Origin: an uncultured Collinsella sp.
GTDB taxonomy: Bacteria > Actinomycetota > Coriobacteriia > Coriobacteriales > Coriobacteriaceae
Direction: 5' to 3'
DNA length: 7,855 nt
NCBI GenBank assembly: GCA_900552735.1
Contig: USBA01000085.1
Location: forward strand, 1-7,855
Shown in pieces: positions 1 through 5,998 of this stretch. Position 1 is the first letter of the stretch. Every line of letters begins with the position of its first letter. The position numbers and the translations under genes are program-made. The notes below the pieces were generated by a model. It was not told the origin of the DNA, did no database searches, and was given only the letters and a program-made list of their open reading frames with translations.

Positions 1-346
1 CGATGACCAGGTCGACGTCGCGGAAGCGCGAGCCGTCGCCCGGCTGCGACAGGCAGGGGCGCACGCAGGCGTACAGGTCGAAGTGCTTGCGCAGGGCGAC
101 GTTAACGCTGCGGAAGCCCGTGCCGACCGGCGTGGTGATGGGGCCCTTGATGGCAACCTTGGTCTCGGCGACCGCATCGAGCACATGTTGGGGCAGCGGC
201 GTGCCAAACTCGTCCATGACGCCGGCGCCGGCCTCCTGGACGTTCCAGTTGATCTGGACACCGGTGGCCTCGACCACGCGGCGCATGGCCTGCGTAATCT
301 CGGGACCGATACCGTCACCGGGAATCAGGACTACATCGTGCGCCAT
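1..346 (-). CDS. icd: Isocitrate dehydrogenase, N-terminal part (runs off window)
   Basis: Oxidatively decarboxylates isocitrate to 2-oxoglutarate in the cytoplasm, supplying the precursor of glutamate. The first 115 residues are visible. They open MAHDVVLIPGDGIGPEIT, the nucleotide-binding start shared by isocitrate and isopropylmalate dehydrogenases. Residues 67-97 hold KGPITTPVG and FRSVNVALRK then DLYACVRP. Ser80, Asn82, Arg86 and Arg96 match E. coli IDH Ser113, Asn115, Arg119 and Arg129 in both identity and spacing. These are the isocitrate-binding residues, and the Ser argues against isopropylmalate dehydrogenase. NAD or NADP preference lies in the missing C-terminal half. The ATG at 346 is preceded by GAGGAG, which overlaps the stop of the upstream HEAT-like gene (6-bp gap), so the two genes are probably translationally coupled. 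Confidence 0.9.
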   Translation of the reverse strand, partial: MAHDVVLIPGDGIGPEITQAMRRVVEATGVQINWNVQEAGAGVMDEFGTPLPQHVLDAVAETKVAIKGPITTPVGTGFRSVNVALRKHFDLYACVRPCLSQPGDGSRFRDVDLVI

Positions 347-352
347 AATCTG

Positions 353-1051
353 TTACTCCTCGTCTTCGGCGTCGTCAGATTTTTTTACGCTAGCACGCTT
401 CTTCTTTTTGGAGAGATCCAGGCCAAAACGTTTAACAAGCATTTCGCAAATCTCGCTCGAACGGGCCTTGAGATAGCTGCCCTTACCGTTCTCGGCATCG
501 AACTTAAGGCGCAGCGCAAGCTTCTCGGCAACCTCGGCGTCGATCTCGCCCTGGCAAAACTCGTACAGGCAACCGAGCATGTCGCGATACTCAAGGTCGC
601 CGTGGTAGCACTGGATGGCCTCGTCCAGGATGGGCCAAGCTTCGCGCGAACGCTCGACGCTCGTGGCACCCCACACGCACAGCAGGCGGAAGGCGGCATA
701 GCGCAGCGTGGAAGAGATCTCGTCGAACAGTGCGGTCTCGGCGCCCTCAAAGGCATCGCCCAGCTGCTCGGGGCAGGTGGTGGCGAGCGCCGTCAGGGCA
801 TCGAGGGCCTCCCAGCGGGTCTGCGCCTCGGGGCGGTCGAGCGCCTCGATCAACGCGGGCACGCAGGGCACGACGCGCTGCGGATCGCGCTCGGCAAGCA
901 GGTGCAGCACGCGGGCGGCAAACTGGCGGATGCGGCGCGTGGGGCAGCCGAGCTCCTGGACCAGTCGATCGACGGCGTTCTCGTTCTCCTCTGCCAGCTG
1001 GAGCTGTGCCAGCTCCTCGTCGGTGAGCTGTTCGTCTTTGTTTTCTGCCAT
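353..1051 (-). CDS. HEAT-repeat-like helical protein, unknown function
   Basis: A 232-residue soluble protein with no signal peptide or membrane segment. Residues 25-170 are a run of amphipathic helix pairs (for example RQFAARVLHLLAERDP, VPALIEALDRPEAQTRWEALDALTALA and RYAAFRLLCVWGA) with the Ala/Leu spacing and inter-helix Arg/Pro typical of HEAT or armadillo-like scaffolds. Such folds usually mediate protein contacts; I see no catalytic motif. The N-terminus is acidic (residues 1-25). The C-terminus has a Lys-rich stretch (KKKKRASVKK, about 215-224) and then ends in Asp/Glu. The ATG at 1051 has GAGGT about 4-5 nt upstream. The gene lies 15 bp after the small membrane protein and 6 bp before isocitrate dehydrogenase, so it is very likely co-transcribed with both. 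The coding call is sure; the function is not known. Confidence 0.85.
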   Translation of the reverse strand: MAENKDEQLTDEELAQLQLAEENENAVDRLVQELGCPTRRIRQFAARVLHLLAERDPQRVVPCVPALIEALDRPEAQTRWEALDALTALATTCPEQLGDAFEGAETALFDEISSTLRYAAFRLLCVWGATSVERSREAWPILDEAIQCYHGDLEYRDMLGCLYEFCQGEIDAEVAEKLALRLKFDAENGKGSYLKARSSEICEMLVKRFGLDLSKKKKRASVKKSDDAEDEE

Positions 1052-1066
1052 AGTTACCTCTTTTTA

Positions 1067-1495
1067 CTATTTCTTAGCGTGCTTGCCAGCACCCTTGCTG
1101 TCATCGGTGACCGAGATGAGCTGTCGGTCGGCCGCGCCATTGCGACGTGCACGGCGGCGTTCCTCGGCATCGCCCGCGTCGGCGGCGGCTCGATGAGCCT
1201 TGTTGACGTTAAAGACCTCGTCGTGCTTGCGCCACGGGCCGACGGACTCGCCAAAGCTCATCTTAAGGCCGGCGATAAAGCCACCGAGCCAGCCGATCGG
1301 CGCAAACTGCACCAGCGGGAACAGCGAGAACACCCAGGTCAGCAGGACGACTGCCGCCGCTCCTGCAAAGTTGGCAATCCAGTAGTCGCGCTTGGTGATC
1401 ACGCGCTTTTCGCACGCCCACTGGCCGCACAGAAAGCCGATGTAAATCGCAAAGAGAAAGAGCACCAGCGCAAGCACCACGAACGTCCAGCTCAT
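1067..1495 (-). CDS. Small integral membrane protein, unknown function
   Basis: A 142-residue protein that I do not recognise as a named family. Residues 5-24 form one hydrophobic helix. Residues 41-78 are a second hydrophobic stretch, long enough for two closely spaced helices (NFAGAAAVVLLTWVFSLFPL, then FAPIGWLGGFIAGLKM). The region between them is basic (EKRVITKRD). From about residue 85 the protein is hydrophilic, and 99-142 is rich in Arg, Lys and Ala, fitting a cytoplasmic tail by the positive-inside rule. I chose the ATG at 1495 because GGGGAG sits 8 nt upstream. A longer in-frame start at 1531 would add 12 residues that lie wholly inside the preceding gene and has no comparable ribosome binding site. 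The preceding dehydrogenase gene ends 5 bp upstream, suggesting coupled translation. Confidence 0.82.
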   Translation of the reverse strand: MSWTFVVLALVLFLFAIYIGFLCGQWACEKRVITKRDYWIANFAGAAAVVLLTWVFSLFPLVQFAPIGWLGGFIAGLKMSFGESVGPWRKHDEVFNVNKAHRAAADAGDAEERRRARRNGAADRQLISVTDDSKGAGKHAKK

Positions 1496-1500
1496 GGGCG

Positions 1501-2580
1501 CTACTCCCCGTGATGGTGGCCGCAGCAGCACTCGTGGCCGTCATCATGGCCGTGGCCGCCGCAGCACTCGTGGTCCTCGCCGTGATGGTGGCCGCAACCG
1601 CACTCATGGTCGTCGCCGTGCTCGCCGCAACCGCAACCGTCCTCGTGGGCACCGTGCTCCTCGGGGCGATACTGCGACCAGTCCAGACCGGCGGCGATGG
1701 CGTCGGCCTCCTCCTTATAGAGGACCGTGATGGCCTGGGTGCCCAGCTTGGCGCCACCGATAGCGTCGAGCATGTCGTAGAGCGTAAAGGCCACGTCGGC
1801 GCCGGGCAGCGCGAGCTCGCGGTCGTCGGCGTAAGCAAGGGCCAGGCGCAGGTCCTTAATGAAGTGCTCGACCATAAAGCCGGGCTTGTAGTCGCCGTCG
1901 AGCGCCTTGGGAGCCAGGCTCTCCATGGCGCCGGACTTGCCGGTACCGCCCAGGATCATCTGGCGGGTCTTCTCCAGGTCAAGGCCGCTCAGCTCGGCAA
2001 ATGCCATGGCGTCTGCCATACCGACCATGCAGGCGCCCAGCGACACCTGGTTGGCGAGCTTGGCAGCCTGGCCTTTGCCGGCGCCGTCGAAGCAGCAGAT
2101 ATTTGCCGCAAAGGTGGCAAGGATGTCGCGGACTGGGGCGATATCGTTCTCGGTGGCGCCCACGATAGCCGTGAGCGTGCCGGCGATAGCACCAGACTCG
2201 CCGCCGGTGACGGGGCAGTCAAACGCCATGCGGCCGGAAACCTGGGCGGCCTCGGCAATGTCGCGCGCCAGCTCGGGGGAGCTCGTGGTGAGGTCGATCA
2301 GCACCGCGCCCGGCTTGGTGCACGCGAGCAGGCCGTCGCCCGCCAGGTAGAGCTCCTCGACCTCGGAGGGATAGCCCACCATGGTAAAGACGACGTCGGC
2401 GTTCGCCACGGCATCTGCCGGCGTATCGGCCCAGACGGCACCGCGCTCGATAAGCGCCGTCGCCTTGGACTTAGTGCGGTTGTTGACCGTGACGGGATAG
2501 CCGGCATCCAGGATGTGGCCGGCAATGGGGGCACCCATGATTCCGGTGCCGATAAATGCGACGGAGAGCTTGTTTGCCAT
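1501..2580 (-). CDS. Beta-hydroxyacid dehydrogenase (GarR/HIBADH family) with His/Cys-rich tail
   Basis: An NAD(P)-dependent oxidoreductase of the 3-hydroxyisobutyrate / 2-hydroxy-3-oxopropionate reductase family. The Rossmann motif GTGIMG is at 11-16, and NNRTKSKA at 33-40 carries an Arg that in relatives often favours NADPH. The substrate-binding motif DCPVTGG is at 121-127, and the catalytic-lysine motif GKGQAAKLANQ has Lys174 and Asn177. A conserved HFIKDLRLAL is at 239-248. The enzyme core ends near residue 300, the usual family length. The last 53 residues are an extra tail with 14 His and 9 Cys in units like HECxCGHHHGE, resembling metal-binding tails such as those of SlyD or HypB. The exact substrate cannot be told. 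The ATG at 2580 is preceded by AAAGGAAAGG. The gap to degV upstream is 97 bp with no intrinsic terminator, so read-through from degV is possible. Confidence 0.92.
   Translation of the reverse strand: MANKLSVAFIGTGIMGAPIAGHILDAGYPVTVNNRTKSKATALIERGAVWADTPADAVANADVVFTMVGYPSEVEELYLAGDGLLACTKPGAVLIDLTTSSPELARDIAEAAQVSGRMAFDCPVTGGESGAIAGTLTAIVGATENDIAPVRDILATFAANICCFDGAGKGQAAKLANQVSLGACMVGMADAMAFAELSGLDLEKTRQMILGGTGKSGAMESLAPKALDGDYKPGFMVEHFIKDLRLALAYADDRELALPGADVAFTLYDMLDAIGGAKLGTQAITVLYKEEADAIAAGLDWSQYRPEEHGAHEDGCGCGEHGDDHECGCGHHHGEDHECCGGHGHDDGHECCCGHHHGE
1503..1660 (-). repeat. In-frame tandem repeats encoding the His/Cys tail
   Basis: The 3' end of the dehydrogenase gene is internally repetitive. 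CCGTGATGGTGGCCGCA occurs at 1508-1524 and again at 1580-1596, exactly 72 bp (24 codons) apart. GCAGCACTCGTGG occurs at 1525-1537 and 1561-1573, 36 bp (12 codons) apart. At protein level this gives HHHGE at 331-335 and 355-359 and several HEC(C/G) units. The frame is kept, so the array appears to have grown by duplication of 36- or 72-bp units under selection for His, Cys, Gly and acidic residues. Because such arrays expand and contract easily, tail length may vary between strains. Confidence 0.85.
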
Positions 2581-2677
2581 GAAACCTTTCCTTTTGGGTT
2601 GGGTGTTATTACCAGGTTGAATACTCGGTGCCAGCGTTGGGCTGTGAGTTGGGATCGATTACGGCCGCGTTACTTGC

Positions 2678-3631
2678 CTACTGACCGCGCACACGGCGGG
2701 CGATGCGGTCGGAAAGCGACGCCTTGTCGGCGCGGTTCTTGCCCCAAAACGCGCAGGCCACCATGCCGGGGCCCACGTGCGAGCCGATGGTGGGACCCAC
2801 GGAGCTGCGAATGATCGTGACGTCGGCGCAGCCCTCCTCCTTGCGGATGGCGGCTTCGAGCCAGTCGCCGTCCTTTTCGGCATCGGCCGTCATAATGGCG
2901 ATGGGCATGGTGCGATCGGGCACATAGTTCTCGCGGAACGACTTGAGAATGGACTTGAGCGCCTTCTTGCGACCGCGGTTGACGCCGATCAGCGACAGCG
3001 AGCCGGCCAGGTCGTAGGACAGCTCGGGTTTGACGTCGAGCTTTGCCGTGAGCTGTGCCGCCGCGGGCGGAATGCGGCCGCCGGCAGCCAGCGCGTCAAA
3101 GCTCTCGAGCGTAAAGTAACCGTGGACATAGGTCTTGGCCTCGTTTGCCCAGTCGACCAGCTGCTTGGCGGTCAGTCCCGCCGAACGCTGGCGCACGGCC
3201 TCAAGCGCCAAGAGCTCGCCGGTCGCACAGGGCAGAGCGTTGTCGACCACGTACAGCTCAAAGTTGGGATACTCGGCGCGCACGGCGTCCGCCGCCTGGC
3301 ACGCGGAGTTGTAGCTCGACGACAGCGCCGAGGTAAAGCACAGGTAGACCGTGGGCGTACCCTCTTTGGCGCACTCGGTAAAGAACTCGATATAGCGACC
3401 GAGCGACACAGCCGAGGTGGACACGCGGGCACCGGCGCGCATGCGGTCGTAGAACTCCTTGGGTGTGATGCTCGACCAGATGTCATCCGTGCGCTCCTCG
3501 CCATCGATAATGAAGGGGAAACCCAAGATATCGACATCGAGGTTCGCGGCGACCTCGGGGCTAAAGTCGCAGCAGGTATCGACGACGATGCGGCAACGGT
3601 CCGAATGACCGGCGGATGCGGCCTTGTCCAT
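2678..3631 (-). CDS. DegV family fatty-acid-binding protein
   Basis: A 317-residue cytoplasmic protein of the DegV family. Characterised members (FakB) hold a fatty acid for phosphorylation by FakA kinase, feeding exogenous fatty acids into phospholipid. Family marks are IVVDTCCD at 15-22, VSTSAVS at 70-76 (the TS motif near the lipid head group), SALSSSYNSA at 101-110, LAAGGRI at 181-187, and the C-terminal GSHVGPGM at 283-290. Length is slightly above the usual 280-290. I chose the ATG at 3631, 8 nt after AAGGAG (3640-3645); a TTG at 3634, adding one residue, is only 5 nt from the same site. No fakA kinase gene is in the window. An intrinsic terminator stands immediately upstream, leaving almost no room for a promoter of its own. 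Confidence 0.93.
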   Translation of the reverse strand: MDKAASAGHSDRCRIVVDTCCDFSPEVAANLDVDILGFPFIIDGEERTDDIWSSITPKEFYDRMRAGARVSTSAVSLGRYIEFFTECAKEGTPTVYLCFTSALSSSYNSACQAADAVRAEYPNFELYVVDNALPCATGELLALEAVRQRSAGLTAKQLVDWANEAKTYVHGYFTLESFDALAAGGRIPPAAAQLTAKLDVKPELSYDLAGSLSLIGVNRGRKKALKSILKSFRENYVPDRTMPIAIMTADAEKDGDWLEAAIRKEEGCADVTIIRSSVGPTIGSHVGPGMVACAFWGKNRADKASLSDRIARRVRGQ

Positions 3632-3649
3632 CAAAGCGACTCCTTACGT

Positions 3650-3681
3650 AAAAAGGCGGCCACCCGCATGGGATGGCCGCC
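3650..3681 (-). terminator. Intrinsic terminator after hpf
   Basis: Read on the minus strand, a perfect 8-bp GC-rich stem GGCGGCCA / TGGCCGCC (arms 3674-3681 and 3655-3662) closes an 11-nt loop that can pair further through CCC/GGG. It is followed directly by five T (3650-3654). It lies 30 bp past the hpf stop. The T-run ends 4 nt before the degV Shine-Dalgarno, so termination here would also control degV unless degV has another promoter. Confidence 0.85.
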
Positions 3682-3684
3682 AAC

Positions 3685-3706
3685 CGTTAACTCATGCAAG
3701 TTAACG
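3685..3706. repeat. Inverted repeat between hpf and its terminator
   Basis: Perfect 7-bp arms CGTTAAC (3685-3691) and GTTAACG (3700-3706) with an 8-nt spacer TCATGCAA. It could be a second weak hairpin in the hpf 3' end or a protein-binding palindrome. I do not recognise the site. Confidence 0.5.
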
Positions 3707-3710
3707 TATT

Positions 3711-4295
3711 TTACTCGTCAAGTGTTTCGATGCGGGGCTTGATGATGCCATATCCACCATTCTTACGGTGATACACCACATTGATGAGACCGGTCGTCGC
3801 GTTCTCGAACACGTAGAAGTCGTGGCCGAGCAGATCGGTCTGCACCAGCGCCTGCTCCTCAGTCATCGGGGTGACATCGATGACCTTCTCGCGGACGAGC
3901 AGGTCGTCGTCCTCCTCGGGCAGCAGCAGGTCGGCCAGATCCTCGACACGCTCGACCGGTGCAACATCCGCTGCGCTGGCACCGCCCTGGCGGTTGTCCA
4001 CAACCTTGGTCTTGAACTTGCGCAACTGGCGGGTGACCTTATCGGCGGAGAGGTCGATGGCGGCGTACATATCTGCACCGTGCTCGGCAACGCGAATCAC
4101 CGAACCGCGGGCGCGAACCGTAACCTCGACGATTGCCGGGTTGGGGTTCGAGGGGTTCTTCTCATAGCGAAGTACAACGTCGACCGTCATGGGCTCGATA
4201 TCGAAAACCTTGAGCGCCTCGCCGATCTTCTCATCCACATGCGCACGCAGAGCATCGGTTACCGTCGTCTTGCGTCCAGAAACCTTGATATCCAT
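3711..4295 (-). CDS. hpf: Ribosome hibernation promoting factor, long form
   Basis: Binds the 30S subunit and, in the long form, dimerises 70S ribosomes into inactive 100S particles in stationary phase or stress. The 194 residues match the long-form length. Residues 1-100 are the S30AE/RaiA-like domain (MDIKVSGRKTTVTDALRAHV, then RYEKNP and VRARGSVIRV, then DMYAAIDLSADKVTRQLRKFK). A variable acidic linker covers about 103-132. Residues 133-190 are the dimerisation domain (VREKVIDVTPMTEEQALVQ, then LLGHDFYVFENATTG, then VVYHRKNGGYGIIKP). I chose the ATG at 4295, with GGAG 6 nt upstream. A longer frame from 4355 adds 20 residues not seen in the family. A strong terminator lies upstream (4512-4546) and another downstream, so hpf is probably a separately controlled unit. 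I could not identify a convincing promoter. Confidence 0.95.
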   Translation of the reverse strand: MDIKVSGRKTTVTDALRAHVDEKIGEALKVFDIEPMTVDVVLRYEKNPSNPNPAIVEVTVRARGSVIRVAEHGADMYAAIDLSADKVTRQLRKFKTKVVDNRQGGASAADVAPVERVEDLADLLLPEEDDDLLVREKVIDVTPMTEEQALVQTDLLGHDFYVFENATTGLINVVYHRKNGGYGIIKPRIETLDE

Positions 4296-4416
4296 ACGTG
4301 GCTCCAATCTGCCTCGGGGACTTACTGTACTGGCTATGTACCCATTGCCGTGCATTTAATCACGCGGATTCCCAAAGACCCGAATAACGATTGCTTGATA
4401 CCGCATACCGAAGTCT

Positions 4417-4440
4417 CGCACTTTTCTGTGGCAAAGTGCG
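4417..4440. promoter_or_regulatory. Palindrome in the hpf upstream region (candidate operator)
   Basis: Perfect 8-bp arms CGCACTTT (4417-4424) and AAAGTGCG (4433-4440) with an 8-nt spacer. It is 122 bp upstream of the hpf start and past the preceding terminator, so it lies in the only DNA able to carry hpf control. It could be a dimeric repressor or activator site, or an RNA hairpin if transcription starts further upstream. It has no T-run, so it is not a terminator. Confidence 0.4.
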
Positions 4441-4511
4441 CTATAGGAGGGAGCCGGCGACTTTGTATTTGGTCCCGAAAATTGGCTTTGACCTGCTGGT
4501 TTTATAGAGAT

Positions 4512-4546
4512 AAAAAAGCCGGGCTCCCCTATTGGGGAAGCCCGGC
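4512..4546 (-). terminator. Strong intrinsic terminator after the lipoprotein gene
   Basis: On the minus strand GCCGGGCTTCCCC pairs with GGGGAGCCCGGC (12 bp with one bulged base) around the 4-nt loop AATA, followed by six T (4512-4517). It lies 66 bp beyond the lipoprotein stop. On the plus strand the same stem is not followed by T, so it is one-directional. Confidence 0.93.
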
Positions 4547-4572
4547 AGTGCGTGTTGAAACCGTGAAGAGGC

Positions 4573-4597
4573 GTCTCTCCTAGCGCATAGGAGACAC
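4573..4597. repeat. Second hairpin in the lipoprotein 3' region
   Basis: TCTCCTA (4576-4582) and TAGGAGA (4588-4594) pair perfectly over a 5-nt loop. The stem extends to 4573 and 4597 across one mismatch. It sits between the lipoprotein stop and the terminator and has no T-run. It could stabilise the mRNA 3' end. Confidence 0.45.
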
Positions 4598-4612
4598 CAC
4601 CCCTAGCAATAA

Positions 4613-5638
4613 CTAGCTATTAAGCTTGTTAATGTCGTCGTCGGTGATGGTGTCTTCCTGGCTGGACGATTTGTCTTCGGAGGATGCGGTCTCATTGTTG
4701 GAATCGGAGGACTCGCTGCCGGAGGACGTGGTCTCACTGGACTCAGAGTCGCCCGGCTGCACGTTAGCGCCCGAAACCGTCTTAGTGGTGAGGTCGTAGG
4801 GCATCGTGCCGTACCAGACGCAGTGGACCGCCTCGAGCGTGCCGTCGGCCGTAATACCGTCGAGAGCATCGCTCACGGCACGGCACAGTTCGTCATTGGA
4901 CGAGAGGCCCGCAACACCAAGCGTCGAGGGTGCCTCGAGCGCACCGACATAGGAGATCTCGCTCATCAGGCGTGCAAGGTAGCCGCCGGCCGTGGAGTCG
5001 CAGATCACATAGTCGACCTCGCCGGACTCGAGCGCCTCAAAGCACTCGTTGATGTTGGAGTAGGTCTTTTGGTTGGCGGTGATGCTCTGCTTAGCAAGCG
5101 CCTCCTGCGAGGCCGAGGACATCTGGATACCCAGAGTAGACGTGTTAAGGGTATCGGTGGAAACGCTTAGCGACCCACCATCGCTGGTTTTACCGAACAC
5201 GGAAGCGGCATCGTACAGGCAGGTGCCAAGCGAGCTGATGTCGCCGCCCGCAGACTTGATGTCGCCAATGAAGATGTCCGCCTTTTTATCGCTGAGCGCG
5301 GAATCGGCCGAGGACGCATCGACAAAGGCGACCTTGAGACCCATGCGGCATGCGAGGGCACGAGCGGCATCGACCGCATAGCCCGTGAGGTTTCCGTCGG
5401 CATCCTGCATGGCCTGCGGTGCATCGGACGTATCGAGGGCGACCGTCAGGGTTCCCGGCGTGACCAGGGCATCGTCCGATACCGTGGGGGTAACGGTCTC
5501 GCGCTCGATCTGGTCGATCGTGGGCGTCGTGAACGTGGACAGTGGATTGAACGCGCATCCGCTCAGGCCCAAAACGGCAATGACCGCCGCGGCCCCAGCA
5601 CCTAACCGAGCCGCATGCATCAAGCTGCCCCTCACCAT
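4613..5638 (-). CDS. Solute-binding-protein-like lipoprotein
   Basis: Predicted surface lipoprotein of 341 residues. The signal peptide ends in the lipobox LSGC, so Cys28 would be lipidated. Residues about 60-280 look like a family 3 (amino-acid type) solute-binding domain: GTLTVALDTSDAPQAMQDADGNLTGYAVD near the start, DIFIGDI, then ECFEALESGEVDYVICDS and YVGALEAPSTLGVAG. The last 45 residues are a Ser/Asp/Glu-rich tail, unusual for a transporter receptor. No permease or ATPase gene is in the window, so a sensory role or an orphan receptor is possible. The start is uncertain: ATG 5638 has a weak AGGG 8 nt upstream, GTG 5644 is possible, and ATG 5620 has a good GAGGGG 7 nt upstream and still gives a complete signal peptide. 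The gene has its own promoter and terminator. Confidence 0.85.
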   Translation of the reverse strand: MVRGSLMHAARLGAGAAAVIAVLGLSGCAFNPLSTFTTPTIDQIERETVTPTVSDDALVTPGTLTVALDTSDAPQAMQDADGNLTGYAVDAARALACRMGLKVAFVDASSADSALSDKKADIFIGDIKSAGGDISSLGTCLYDAASVFGKTSDGGSLSVSTDTLNTSTLGIQMSSASQEALAKQSITANQKTYSNINECFEALESGEVDYVICDSTAGGYLARLMSEISYVGALEAPSTLGVAGLSSNDELCRAVSDALDGITADGTLEAVHCVWYGTMPYDLTTKTVSGANVQPGDSESSETTSSGSESSDSNNETASSEDKSSSQEDTITDDDINKLNS

Positions 5639-5963
5639 GTCCACTACCCTGCCTTCTGTGTCGTATACGATCCGTGCGTCGCGCGGAATATCAGATTGTT
5701 CCCACCAGCTGACCTGGTATTTGACCCCACACTTGCGCACCGGGGTGTTTGCTCGGGAGGCCGCAGCCACCTTCACGACTGGCCCGCTCGCCCGCGAGGC
5801 GGTATTGCCCCAAAGAAAGTAGAACGGACGGTGCGGCTTACATCTAGGACGCGCCATGATCGCGCCGCGCGCACGCGGTCGCTTACGTGGATCCCTTTGA
5901 CCGCGTCTGTCTTGGACTAGGACGGGCATTTCGTCCGTCCGCAACCACAGCCTGGTAGGAACG
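5639..5963 (-). other. Long structured 5' leader of the lipoprotein gene
   Basis: From the TATAAT promoter, transcription would start near 5963, giving about 325 nt before the ATG at 5638. Inverted repeats in it include GGACGG/CCGTCC (5920-5925 with 5935-5940), perfect 8-bp ACGCGGTC/GACCGCGT (5873-5880 with 5899-5906), ACCCC/GGGGT (5724-5728 with 5742-5746) and ACCAG/CTGGT (5704-5708 with 5714-5718). A further copy of GGACGG at 5826-5831 could compete for the first stem. The lipoprotein frame stays open through all of it, but translation from upstream would bury the lipobox about 100 residues inside, so I read it as untranslated. I recognise no known riboswitch class. Confidence 0.45.
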
Positions 5964-5969
5964 TAGCGC

Positions 5970-5998
5970 ATTATAGCTAAGTTCAAGCTAAAGTTTAA
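5970..5998 (-). promoter_or_regulatory. Promoter of the lipoprotein gene
   Basis: On the minus strand the -10 is a perfect TATAAT (5970-5975). The -35 candidate TTAAAC (5993-5998) is 17 bp upstream and matches TTGACA at 3 of 6. The surrounding 30 bp are markedly AT-rich compared with the rest of the window. This is the best sigma-A-type promoter I can see here. Confidence 0.65.

Larger units (their letters stand above)
4296..4612. other. 317-bp intergenic region upstream of hpf
   Basis: No gene is supported here. It holds, from the lipoprotein side, an imperfect hairpin (4573-4597), the lipoprotein terminator (4512-4546), a perfect 8-bp inverted repeat (4417-4440), and the hpf Shine-Dalgarno GGAG just before 4295. 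Promoter elements for hpf must lie somewhere in 4310-4511, but I found no minus-strand -35/-10 pair good enough to name. Confidence 0.6.

Noticed and set aside
1496..1531. Extended start at 1531 for the small membrane protein
   Set aside because: The extra 12 residues lie entirely within the end of the dehydrogenase gene; ATG 1495 has a clear GGGGAG site.
1501..1660. Repeat block as CRISPR or non-coding minisatellite
   Set aside because: Repeat spacing is a multiple of three, the frame is intact and the encoded units are coherent His/Cys motifs; there are no unique spacers.
2581..2677. Promoter for the dehydrogenase gene (CTGGCA, 18 bp, TAATAA)
   Set aside because: The matches are too weak to name; with no terminator in this gap, read-through from degV explains expression equally well.
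83..3742. Long plus-strand open frames (83-1513, 1510-2814, 2777-3742)
   Set aside because: They lie opposite well-supported minus-strand genes with clear family motifs; their products are low-complexity antisense translations, typical of high-GC DNA.
4296..4355. Extended hpf start at 4355
   Set aside because: It adds 20 residues not found in the HPF family, while ATG 4295 has GGAG at good spacing and gives the family N-terminus.
4488..4516. Plus-strand promoter-like TTGACC, 17 bp, TAAAAA
   Set aside because: It would fire straight into the terminator stem and antisense to the neighbouring genes; the TAAAAA is simply the complement of the terminator T-run.
3768..4583. Plus-strand open frame of 271 codons over hpf
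   Set aside because: It is antisense to hpf for most of its length and runs through the lipoprotein terminator; the product resembles no family.
5639..5963. Leader as 6S, SRP, RNase P or tmRNA
   Set aside because: None of the conserved core sequences of these RNAs could be found in it.
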